A stretch of DNA of 64,000 nucleotides from Cyathus striatus (Eukaryota > Basidiomycota > Agaricomycetes > Agaricales > Nidulariaceae): positions 1,426,001-1,490,000 of the forward strand of contig JAOVFP010000004.1 in NCBI GenBank assembly GCA_025738555.1, written 5' to 3'. Both the position numbers and the translations under genes were made by a program. Shown here one piece after another: positions 48,701 through 58,160 of this stretch. Position 1 is the stretch's first letter. Each line of letters starts with the position of its first letter. The notes beneath the pieces were generated by a model. That model was not told the DNA's origin. It saw nothing but the letters and a program-made list of their open reading frames with translations, and made no database searches.

Positions 48701-50125
48701 CAAGTGGATAAGAAGAATCCAAACAGCCCACAGCTCTCAAGGTTGATGGTTATCAGGGATGTTCATACACGATGGAACTCCACTCACGCTATGATTGGAC
48801 ATGCACTGATTCTTCATGAGGTAAGTGTCACTTCACATTGTAGTTCTTATATTTGCTACTAATGGCTGTAATATCAGGCTATTAATTGCTGGGTATTCAA
48901 AACAGAGGAGTATGAAGGCTTGCTATTGGGGAAAAAGGACTGGGAGCGCTTGGACCAGCTGTGGACAGTGTTGGATGTATGTCACTATGATTAATTCTTT
49001 ATCTTCATATCACCATTCTTATCCATTCCACATTAGCACTTCACCATCCATACCCAGCAATTGTCTATGTCAAGATGTCCTACAATTCCATTCATTCTTC
49101 CAATTTATGACTCTCTTGAGAAGCATTTAGATAATGTCACAAAGAACTTCAGCCTTCCCATGGATTTGTGGCTGGTGGCTGGCAGTGGGAAAACGAAGCT
49201 CATGAAGTACAAGACAGATGCAGTTCAAAACCACAACTACATTCTTGGGACTGGTAAGCACAGCTCTGCAGATTATCATTTATAAACTCAATAACAATAC
49301 ATGTATCAGTCCTCCACCCCTTTATGCATGCCGAATGGTTTAGAAAGTCTGTTCCTACCCACAAGGACGAAGCTATGGACCTGCACAACAAGGACAACAA
49401 AGTTCAATGTATACAAGTCCTTGTTCATGCTGTTGCAGAACAATATCAGGTCAATATGGCAAAATTGACATGGCCACTGCATCATTTGTCATCACAAGTA
49501 CTTATACCATCCAATGAAGGTATCAGTATTTCAGCCTCAAATAGCCTAGCAAGTCTCTGTGATTTTGATTTTGACATCCCTGCAGCTTCTGCTCTGACTC
49601 CACACCAACAGCTTGATGATGAGCTACGGAGGTATTTTGCTTTTGAAGGTGGTAGAGGCATGGTGCAGGACCCACTCTCATGGTGGAAGGTATGTTTATT
49701 GATACTCCAATTCTTACTACCTTACTTAGCTCAAATGGCTTTTCTTCTTATAGATTCATGAGGCCTCATTTCTGGTTCTGTCCAGGATGGCTCGTGACAT
49801 TCTAGCCATTCCTGCAACAAGTGTTTCTGTTGAACATATGTTCTCGAAGTCATGGAGGATTTGTACAGATCTTGAAGCTCTCTGCATGCTGAGACAATAC
49901 ATGAGGCATTGTTAACAAAGCTGTGGATTAGGAGCGAGATTTTCGAACTAGTACAGAAGCCCAAACCAGTTGAAAAACATGGTAGTCAACATCTATTAGA
50001 GAAATTGTAGTACTTTTAGTAACCCTATACAAATTACCCTATAACCCTCTATATACTATATGTATACTATATTAACCCTATCCCTATAAATACTCCCCTG
50101 AGCATATAGGGATAGTATAGGGTTG
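45725..50125 (+). mobile_element. hAT-like DNA transposon, 4.4 kb
   Basis: Imperfect ends CCAACACTATACTGT (45,725) and the complement of CCAACCCTATACTAT (to 50,125) match 13 of 15. Subterminal CCCTAT/TATAGGG repeats occupy 45,745-45,835 and 50,020-50,120. The interior encodes a hAT transposase. I could not find an 8-bp target duplication, so the ends are approximate to a few bases. It separates the two halves of a CxC5/KDZ-type gene. Confidence 0.7.
46230..49990 (+). pseudogene. hAT transposase, many introns, degraded
   Basis: Fragments in order. An N-terminal domain (46,230 onward) reads through a TGA (46,560-46,562; Arg expected) into NAAMPKVLHLVKELKGL. An acidic linker follows. A BED-like zinc finger is split by an intron (FTCKYC near 47,320 and NNLVTHLTKC near 47,475). 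Then come FAAWILDDDLPWTTGES, VFATDTWTNK (first catalytic Asp), TMDNASVNDV (second Asp), CLAHIINLVAQ, VIRDVHTRWNSTHAM and HPF-type linker fragments. The C-terminal dimerisation block is DPLSWWK|IHEASFLVLSRMARDILAI and PATSVSVEHMFSKSWR near 49,670-49,860. Most frame changes coincide with plausible short introns, but frameshifts near the C-terminus indicate a dead copy. Confidence 0.78.
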
Positions 50126-50557
50126 GATCCTTATCAGCAGGTAGTACCCCATGATGATACTCCTGCACCACATGAGAAGCAAAACCATTACTTCACTGCT
50201 CCACGGTTTTACTGTGTTGAAACCTTATGTGCACCATGTGGAGCAGTTATTGCATGGACAAAGTTTACAAAATCTGAGGGACCTGGAAATATCATGAGAT
50301 TTTTAGATCATGTTTATCCAACTCTTGAATCTCATCCAAGCTATGTCTGTATTGACAAAGCATGTGTAGTGCTGAAAAATGCTGTGCTAAATGGTGCATG
50401 GAGGATCTGGAGTTTAACAACAAGATTTATTGTTGATTCTTATCACTACATTAATCACAGAACAACTGATTATACTTGTCATAAATGGTGCAATCCAGCA
50501 CCATTAAATGGATCTGCACCCAACTTGGTTGTAGTAGAAAATGATATACATGGAAGA

Positions 50558-51206
50558 TGTCACGACTGTGCCCCTAGCCTGACTTGGCGGCGGAGTACGA
50601 GAGGGTGACTGCGGAGAAGCAAGGGGTGAGTATGAGACGAAAGCGGAGAACGATAACTCAGGGGGTAGGACTTCAGCTTCAGCTTATGTGCTGCGCCCCT
50701 GGGATTCCCAGTCCTGGATTTCGGAGTAAGGGCAAGCCCTTCGGAGAAGACGAGAGGTGTAACTCAAGTCAGACGAAAGGGTGAGGATGTAGTTCAATAC
50801 GAAACTAAAGACTAAGTACAAATCAAGTACTACTTAAATACTGGAGACTCGGAGTAAGTAAAGGCCGCTGGCCAAGGCCAGCAGAGAAGTACGGTCAGGG
50901 TAGGCATACGTAGAATGAAGACTATAACTAATTAAACATAATAAAATGTGTCGGAGAAGAGAGTGCATATGGCGGTGTAAAGTAAAACTGATAGTGGCGC
51001 ACTTAAGAATGATAAGTGACTCACTATGAGATGTATACTACAATACTGAGGGGATAGCTCAGTAGAATGGAAGAAAGGAAACGAGAGTAATCTATGTACA
51101 GTAATCAATAAGTAATATTAAGAGCGTAATCAAAGTTCAGAGTAAACAAGGATGGAGGCGGAGTAAAGGCATAGGGGTCCAGAGGTAGGCGATACAGGAT
51201 ATGACA
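50558..51206. mobile_element. Solo LTR, 649 bp, 5-bp GAAGA duplication
   Basis: Begins TGTCACGACTGTGCCCC and ends GGATATGACA (TG...CA). GAAGA flanks it at 50,553-50,557 and 51,207-51,211. The size, TG/CA ends and 5-bp duplication fit a Ty3/gypsy-type solo LTR. It lies in an exon of the CxC5/KDZ gene, and no internal retrotransposon sequence is present. Its base composition is richer in G and CpG than its host. Confidence 0.88.
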
Positions 51207-51744
51207 GAAGACCACATTATAAAAGAGCATTTAATACCCAAGTAAGTAATAAATTAACATGTATATAGAACTTTATCTAAAGTTTTGATACAGGCTTGTG
51301 AGCAGCTAAATGCTTGGCTTGGAGGATTTCAAAGCATTCTTAATAGAATGACTGTTGTAAACTTCAACAGGACCATACATGCACTTCTATTCATTCATAC
51401 TCAAAAAGTTATTAAAAAGCAGCTTGAAAGAAACAATAATACTAAAAATGATAAAGATATGGAAGATGAAGAATCAGAAGATTCAGAAGAAGAAGAGAAG
51501 GAGGAGGAGGAGGAGGAGGAGGAAGCAGCAGATGAATTTGACAGAGAAGAGGAAGAGGGAATAGCAGATTATGGATTAGATAATGATATGTAGGTTGTTT
51601 ACTATAGTTTTGATTTTATATGAATAGTGTTTTTGTTGTATTGAATTGTTATGTTATAGGGTCACTTCAGAACTTCCCTGTCTCCAAAGATAAATAAACT
51701 TGTACATAACATATATGTCATTCTCTGTATATTTGTGGTTTACA

Positions 51745-52075
51745 TATTTAAAGAGTGAGTACAGTGAGAGTACAGTGAGAATATAGTGAGAGTACAGTGA
51801 TACATGGTGGTGCATAGTGTTAGGGCAGTGAGAGTACAGTGAGAGTATGGTGAGAGTATAGTGAGAGTACAGTGATACATGGTGATACATGGTGATAGGA
51901 TACTGAGAGTATAGAGTTGGGTTTAACTGAGAGTCCAGTGAGAATCTCATCACAGTCTCAATAATATAGTGAGAGTCCAGTGAGAGTATCACTGTACTAT
52001 CGAGACTGTGGTGAGACTCCAGTGAGACTCTCGAGAGTCTAGTGAGAGTTCAGTGAGAGTTCAATGAGAATGTGG
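51745..52075. repeat. GAGAGTACAGTGAGAG repeat array
   Basis: About twenty diverged units of the type GTGAGAGTACA/ GTGAGAGTCCA. It is the reverse-complement family of the array at 600-850 and lies just 3' of the CxC5/KDZ gene. Confidence 0.7.
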
Positions 52076-52809
52076 GAGGGTGCAATATACTGGCAAGGAG
52101 TCAGAACTAACTCAGGACATTTGGATCATTATGTAATAGTAATTGCCTTGGCCCAGGAAATTCTATTTCTTATCTCACACTTGTTCATTTTGAAGTGTGT
52201 GACCATTGTGCATTTGACTCAACTGCAGCCATCCAATACTGTATCATTTTAACTGAATGTTCACAATTTTTTGGCATGACAATAAAGTTTGGTTTATTGT
52301 TCAGTTCAGAGTGATATTTTATGTGTGACATCAGTGAAATTTGTTCAAGGTGGGTATGACAATGTAAGGGTTCATTGAAAATTTGAAATGCTGAAAACAA
52401 TGGACCATAATCTGCAAGTTCCTCAAACAAGATAACAATGATAACAAATTACAATGATATCTTTGACTTAAAATGCTGTAGCTGACTGTGGAGTCAATTA
52501 TCCCCCCCTAGTGTTGCTGTCCACTCAGCTCCAAAGTATGTGAGATTTGAGAGCAGATAACTTTTTGCATGCCAGTGCATGATCACAAGATCCAATGTCC
52601 ATTGAAGGTGCCAGGTGGGGACTAGTGTAGTGTAGAGGTGTAGTCCTCTACAGGGTGAGCCTTCCTCAGTCCCAAGTGTGTAAGACCAGTTCTATAGGGA
52701 GAAACTAGCTACACAGGCATAGGGATGATGGTAAGAAAGAATAAAGAGTGGTGATGTAAGCAAGTCTACTTACGTACTACTGTAAACCTTAACCCAACTC
52801 TTACATGTA
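52076..52809. other. Spacer, no gene seen
   Basis: AT-rich. No domain or splice-supported frame. A GGGGACTAGTG stretch at about 52,617 resembles the sequence at the borders of the MITE at 57,371-57,976. Confidence 0.4.
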
Positions 52810-52811
52810 GT

Positions 52812-52965
52812 CTCAGCTACCCATCTGTTGGCACTTGTCCAAATCAGGGTTTGCAACCACCACTATCTGGGAGAAAACAAGCAACATTAGAAGGGGTATG
52901 CATTCGGTGTTCTCAGGCTTCACAGATGCCTGTCTGCACATGTTTTTGTGTATTAGTAATGTAAT
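52812..52965 (+). repeat. Dispersed repeat, partner of 57,220-57,365
   Basis: CTACCCATCTGTTGGCACTTGTCC... to TTTTTGTGTATTAGTAAT. It matches the reverse complement of 57,220-57,365 over about 150 bp at roughly 85-90 percent by eye. The element family is unknown. Confidence 0.7.
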
Positions 52966-53087
52966 TAGTCAGCATTATGATGCAATAATCTCAATCCACA
53001 CTGCATCTGTGTTTGCTTGCATCTTCACTCCACTCCATCATCTTGCCTCAATATCCTGCCTTGTTCTACTTTTTACTCACTTGTATC

Positions 53088-53408
53088 ATGTCCCAGCTAC
53101 CTAAATTTGGTGTTTATTTCCCTGAAGGGATGCATTTTCATTCAGATTACAGTGAACCTGAGGCAATGAATTCCCCTGGCCTACCACCTTCATCTCCACT
53201 GCCTATTAGTCCTGTTCTGCAAGATGAACATCTTTTGGCATTAAATCCAAGCTCAGATCTACTAGAAGAGGACTCTAATGATAAAGATTTTGAGGTTAAG
53301 AAAGAGAGATTACCAGCAACAACTTTAGATCAAAAGATTCTTGGAACTATTTCCCATATGCAAAATATGTATTCTAGATTGTCACTGGCTGAATTTCTCC
53401 AAATATAG
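53088..53408 (+). CDS. Unrecognised open frame, possibly transposon-derived
   Basis: A 107-codon run starting at the ATG of MSQLPKFGVYFPEG. A Pro/Ser-rich middle (LPPSSPLPISP) is followed by an acidic-to-basic segment and ends with KILGTISHMQNMYSRLSLAEFLQI. The last part faintly resembles the N-termini of KDZ-associated proteins, but I cannot name it. It may be a decayed exon. Confidence 0.25.
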   Translation: MSQLPKFGVYFPEGMHFHSDYSEPEAMNSPGLPPSSPLPISPVLQDEHLLALNPSSDLLEEDSNDKDFEVKKERLPATTLDQKILGTISHMQNMYSRLSLAEFLQI

Positions 53409-53685
53409 CTGTCTGGCAGACTGGAGTAGGAGTTGTGGGGGGGGTGAATGGATTTCATCAGTAATTCTAGCCCTTTTGTTGTGTCTAGGAGGCCATGATT
53501 CAAGATTATTGTTGCCTGACATGTGAAATATTGCAGTTGGCAGTTGTTAAACTGAATGAGAATGAGTGTAGGATGCAAAGAGCAAGTGGAGCACATTGGG
53601 AGTGTATTAATTGTGGATGTACATGCAATGTGTGTGCAATGCAAATGTAGCACAGATTGAGATTATCACATCATGATGCTGACTA

Positions 53686-53845
53686 ATTATTCCCACTACC
53701 TTTTAAGGTAGTTGGGTTATGGGGACCTCTGGATTACCCTATAAGTCAATTTGTGGATCACGGTCAGGATCTCACTTTCTGGCAATATGCTTTACGCTCT
53801 GTGATTGGTTGGTCAATCAATCACTTGTGACATTCTGTGACAAAG
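53686..53845 (+). repeat. Dispersed repeat, copy 2
   Basis: Same block order as the minus strand of 13,700-13,865 (TATTCCCACTACCTTTTAAGG..., GATCTCACTTTCTGGC, TGTGATTGGTT). It abuts the HSP104 fragment that begins at 53,850. Confidence 0.7.
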
Positions 53846-53849
53846 AAAG

Positions 53850-54052
53850 TCCCCAGTCTTCATAGGTCCTCCTGGAGTAGGAAAGACTGCAATATTAGAA
53901 GGTTTAGCAAGTCATATCATCACAAAAGAGGTTCCTGAGGTTAGTTTTCCATTTTACTCTACTGTTGAACCTGGAACTAATGACAACAATATACAGTCCC
54001 TACAAAACAAACATGTCTTATCAATCGACCTTTCAGCAAACATGGCAGGCTC
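53850..54052 (+). pseudogene. HSP104/ClpB fragment (NBD1 Walker A region)
   Basis: Exonic sequence 53,853-53,939 reads PVFIGPPGVGKTAILEGLAS and on to KEVPE. A 57-bp GT-AG intron (53,940-53,996) follows. Then SLQNKHVLSIDLSANMAGS ends where the sequence turns into C-rich repeat. GPPGVGKTAI is the Walker A of the first AAA+ domain of HSP104/ClpB disaggregases, and VLSIDLSAxMAG follows it in the family. Only about 50 of ~900 residues are present, with the intron retained, so this is a DNA-level captured fragment rather than a retrocopy. It is flanked by a dispersed repeat and a minisatellite. Confidence 0.8.
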
Positions 54053-54054
54053 AG

Positions 54055-54880
54055 AAACCCCCCTCCCACCAGCACTAGCACCACTGCTCATTGTGCCCCT
54101 GCGTCATGCAGGCCACCCGGACAATTCAGACCCCTCTCCTCCCCATGTCGAGAAGACAGCGACACAGCTGGCAAGAATGGCGTTGACACCACGTCACTCA
54201 CCACCTCCCTCCTTCATGAAGACAAAGATATCACATCACCCCCCCTCCTCTCTCCTCCTTCCCAGCTGCGAGGACAACGATGCCACGTCATCCTGCCCCT
54301 CCCCCTGCTTCTTGAAATTGATGGTGCCACTGGCAAGAATGGCGTCGATGACACGTCACCCAGCCCCCCCCCTCCTCTCTCGTCCATCTCTGTGTCACGA
54401 TGACAACGACACTACGTCATTTAGGCCCATCCTGCGCTCCACAAAGACAATGATGCCACTGGGAAGTGCAGTGTTAACGCCAGGTCACCTAGCCCCTCCC
54501 CCCCCATCTCCGTCTCCCTCCTGTCTCGTTCACCACCTGATGGCGCTATATCGGCTATGACCACATCCTCTGCCATGTCACCCATCTCCCCCTGCTTCAC
54601 CACCATGAGAACGCCATGTCCTCCAGACCCCTCCAGACCCTTTCTCTCTGCATCATGAAGACAATGCCACTGTCGCACCAGGGAATGAGGATGGCTCACG
54701 AAGCACCCCTTGATCCCCCCCCCGCTCCTCCTTCCTCCTTCCCAGCAATGAAGACAATGGCGCTACATCATCCTATCCCCTCCTGCTTCCCGAAATCGAT
54801 GGTGCCACTGGCAAGAACGGCGTCGACAAGTCACCCAGCCCCCCTCTCCTACCTCTTCCCTCTGCGTCACGACAACAACA
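54055..54880 (+). repeat. C-rich minisatellite, ~110-130 bp diverged units
   Basis: Units contain CTCCTTCCCAGC..GACAA, TGCCACGTCATC and GATGGTGCCACTGGCAAGAA. The clearest pair is about 54,240-54,365 and 54,730-54,845. The open frames (54,042-54,560 and 54,616-54,888) are Pro/Ser/Thr repeat translations, not genes. Confidence 0.65.
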
Positions 54881-54954
54881 ATCAATGATGGCGAAACAGT
54901 GTATTATGCCACGCCAATGGGGAACCAGTGTATTCACTACTCCAAGTATGATAT

Positions 54955-56194
54955 TGGCATTAAGCCGCTCATATTTGGTGAATACATCCTCCTCGCAGCC
55001 AACATCCAGCCTACACGATAGATGCTCTGCCTTGTAGGCTTTGCCTGCCTCACTTTCGCGCTATTCATCCTCGGCTTAGCCCTGAAATGGGGCCTGCGCC
55101 TTCAAAACTTCTGGGGGGTATTCAAGCTACTAGTCCTGGTTTTCGTTATTATAACCAGATTCATGGTGCTCGGTGGACCAAATGCGTTCAAGGGTACGAC
55201 TGCCAGTGCTTCTTCATTTTGCCAAGTCTATACAATGTACATCCCCTCCCTTCTTTCTTCCCTTAGTGTTTATGCTAATGCAACGAATAGGTCATCTGGT
55301 CGTACATAGGGTTCAGTAACGTAAACTACGCACTAGCAAAAGTCAAGAACACAAAACACATAGTATGCATAGCAGGCCCACTCGCCATTGGTGTCACAAC
55401 CATCCTCTACATGCTTGCCAACATTGCCTATTTCACAGGTGCAACCAAAGAAGAAATTTGAACTTCTGGCCGAGTAGTAGTTGCTCTCCTTTTCCGTAAC
55501 ATCTATGGCCCGCGCGCAGAATGTGCATTATCTCTGTTCGTAGCTATAAGCGTGCTGGGTAATGTGCTTTCAGTCACATTCTCTGAAGACCAAGTCAATC
55601 AGGAACTCGGGAGAGAATGAATCCTACCATTCAGCAAGTTCTGGGGGTCCAGAAGACCTTTTAGTGCACCATTCACTGGACTTGCTCTCCATATGTCCTC
55701 CCTCCCCTTCTCTATTCTTTCAACCACTAACATTGTTGATACAAATAGACTGGGCGATATGCATAATAGTAATATTCGCCTTACTCCCTGGGGACGCATA
55801 TGACTTTGTCCTAAACATAATTTCATACCCACTCTTAGTAATAAATGCCGCCATATCATTCAGCATAATATACTTCGCATACCAACCATACCCCAACTGG
55901 CATAAAGTCGGTCTCCCCGCTCAAATAGTGGCAAGCTTCTTTGGTGCAGCCAATGTCTTACTATTCATTGTCCCCCTCATGCCTCTGCCAGCATTCACGG
56001 AACTGTATATGAGTTTACCTTATTGGTCTCATGCAGTGGGCAGATGGGCCATTTTTGGATTGGACATTTTGTATTGGGTTGTGTGGACGCTTGTCCTCCT
56101 GAGGATTGGGAGGTATAGGTTGCATAGGGTTGAGGAGGTTGGTCAGGATAGGTTGAAGAGGCATGTGTTTAAGCAGTTCCCTAGGACTGATTGA
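54955..56194 (+). pseudogene. Amino-acid permease (methionine permease/LAT-like), truncated
   Basis: The recognisable part starts at KPLIFGEYILLAANIQPTR. It continues through a TAG (55,019-55,021, Trp expected) into a helix pair ending KLLVLVFVIIT. A GT-AG intron (about 55,194-55,290) joins to VIWSYIGFSNVNYALAKVKN, then GVTTILYMLANIAYF. A TGA (55,459-55,461, Arg expected) follows, then LGNVLSVTFSEDQVNQELGREGILPFSKFWGS. The last exon has DAYDFVLNIISYPLLVINA and three more helices, ending at TGA 56,192-56,194. WSYIGFSNxNYA is typical of the MUP1/LAT branch of APC transporters, which import methionine across the plasma membrane. The N-terminal helices are missing, replaced by the C-rich minisatellite. 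Two nonsense codons and the truncation make it a pseudogene. Confidence 0.78.
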
Positions 56195-57204
56195 TTTTTT
56201 TCTTTCTGTTCCTGATTTTTGTCTTTGTTTCCATCTTTTCTTTTGTTCTTTATTTTGTTCATTCAGTGGGTTTTGATTAAAAAATACTTTAACGATTAGA
56301 ATTAGGGATTATGCACACACACTTACTTGTGACTACACCACCATGCCTCATGATTTTTTTGTAGTTTATGTTTAGTTGTTAGTTAGTTAGATTAATGGAC
56401 ATGGATTGGCTTTTTGGTAGGGTAGTGTGTTTCTTGTTTGTGATAGTATAGTAATTTGGGATTTTGTGCTTTTTGGATCTCATAGTTCACTGGTGTGGTT
56501 GAGCCATTGAGGAGGAAGTTAAGATGGAGTTGATAACCCAACCTCACTTGAAATCGACACAACTTCAGTAAGTTGATTTTTTAGAACTTCTTGTTCATTG
56601 GTGTATTTTGTGCAGGAAGCTTAAGTTAAAACAGTTCTCGCACCGATGGGTAACCTTGTTTCATACATCCAAGCTTTTCAACCATACTTGATTAAACAGA
56701 CATCGTACAACGACGAGTGTCATGTAACATCAACGGTCTTGCACTGCCACATTTGGGCAACTATAAAGTGAGTTGAGGCTAAGACACAGCTCCTGATAGA
56801 TAATGATAGCTCTGTCAGAAAGTGCTAAGAGATGGGATGCTTACTGTCTTAGGCACAGCACAGAGCATTGATGTTTAATACTGCAAGGTTTTCAGCTTAA
56901 AAGCCATACAACCACAGTATGATTTGAATAGAACAGTGTGGATTTTGTACTATTGAGGTCAGTTAGAGTGAGTTGAACCAAGAAAAGGAGAACATACAAT
57001 GGATCAAAACTGTATGCTTTGTTCTGACACATAACATACCATGGAACCTCTGCTACTTAGTAATTTGAAGTTCCTTTTCAATATCTTAGCTTTATAGTTC
57101 CAACAGATATCGAAGTGAAAGTTAACTCAATCATTCCAAGTCACTCGAGTTATGGTAAATATAACATAAATTAGGTGGTAGTGGGCCCTGCCGCTTGCCA
57201 GCCC
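56195..57204. other. Spacer, no gene seen
   Basis: Includes the 3' flank of the permease, with T-rich runs to about 56,275 that could act as its 3' UTR. No gene-like frame. Confidence 0.5.
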
Positions 57205-57370
57205 TATTTCTTTATATTACTAATACACAAAAACACATGTGGACAGGCATCTGCAAAGCCTGAGAACACCAAATGCATACCCCATCTAATATTTCTCATT
57301 TTCTCCCAGATGGTGGTGGTCACAAACCCTGATTTGGATGAGTGCCAACAGATGGGTAGCCGAGACTAGG
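57205..57370 (-). repeat. Dispersed repeat, inverse of 52,812-52,965
   Basis: The minus strand reads CTACCCATCTGTTGGCACTC..., matching the copy at 52.8 kb. Its far end (GGGCTGGCAAGCGGCAGGG) also resembles 8,090-8,130. Confidence 0.7.
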
Positions 57371-57976
57371 ACTAGTGTTGCTGCTGCTTAGCTCAGCTTT
57401 CGTGGCTCAGGGTCATGGAATTGCTCAGCTTTGAAAGTGGAGCTGCCTCTAGTCTACCCACTTCTCTGGCTATGGCTCAGAAGTCACTCAGTCAGCTGTA
57501 GCTATAGCTCTGGAATCTGGACTAAAATAGGTATACTGTGGCCCAGCTGGGCTCCTGAAAGGTGCTATTATTGGCAATCCCACATACTTACATAATGTCT
57601 GGCAGTTGGGTTGATAATAGAAAAATAATACATAGTGAAAACTTAAAAAAGGAATGCAAAGAAACCTTTAGTTTCTTCATATAACACTTACAGTACTTAT
57701 TTAAATATCCATAGATGTGAATTAGATTTATTTAATTTAAATTTGATAGATTGATGGTACATGAGCACAATACACAAGTGAGGAAATATTGGATATTATA
57801 ATGTCACTTAAGCTGCAGCTAAGCAGACTTGTAGCTGCTCAGGAGCACCCAGGAGCACTTCTTAGCTGAGCTGTACCTGTCAGAGCCAGCTTTCACTGGC
57901 ACTCACTTCACTCAGCTTAATTTTGGCTCAGTTCACCAGCTCAGCAGGTTTCAAGTGGAGTGGCAGCAACACTAGT
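57371..57976. mobile_element. AGCT-rich MITE, ~606 bp
   Basis: The ends ACTAGTGTTGCTGC (57,371-57,384) and GCAGCAACACTAGT (57,963-57,976) are exact inverted repeats. If the TIR proper is TGTTGCTGC, CTAG is duplicated on both sides. Both halves are full of AGCTCAG/CTGAGCT words, while the centre (57,580-57,810) is AT-rich. No coding frame. The superfamily is uncertain. Confidence 0.7.
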
Positions 57977-58160
57977 GGGGACCAGTTTTATCAAACAAGT
58001 ATAAGTTACTTACATTGTATAGCATACTTACCATTAGCATGTATGGAGTTGATATAGAATGTTGTCAACAAAGCAATGTATTTTAAATAATTATGGTACA
58101 TATACATAGTGAAAATGTAATATTTTACAGACGGTGTAGTACATATAAACTGCTAGTGCT

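Larger units (their letters stand above)
45541..51593 (+). pseudogene. KDZ-associated CxC5-like transposase gene, interrupted twice
   Basis: The left piece (about 45,553-45,720) carries SGPFHLVYGKRYQWLGRIY and, after a frameshift, NSALWRDLD. The right piece (from 50,126) reads DPYQQVVPHDDTPAPHEK, FYCVETLCAPCGAVIAWTKF, YVCIDKACVVL, RFIVDSYHYINHR, CHKWCNPAPLNGSAPNLVV. It resumes after a solo LTR with PHYKRAFNTQ, a 52-bp intron (51,242-51,293), and ACEQLNAWLGGFQSILNRMT, ending in a long Glu-rich tail at 51,591-51,593. I recall this as the CxC5/CxC6 cysteine-cluster family linked to KDZ transposases. The hAT element (45,725-50,125) lies between the two pieces. Removal of the LTR restores an exact exon and splice site, showing the right half was intact when the LTR arrived. 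Confidence 0.7.

Noticed and set aside
54042..54888. Proline-rich protein genes
   Set aside because: The frames follow a C-rich minisatellite and lack splice or domain support. Only the first few codons belong to the HSP104 fragment.
39064..55461. Alternative genetic code reading TGA as an amino acid
   Set aside because: Intact genes in the window do not need it, TGA occurs as a normal terminal stop, and the paralogous NAPE-PLD copy shows CGA at the same site.
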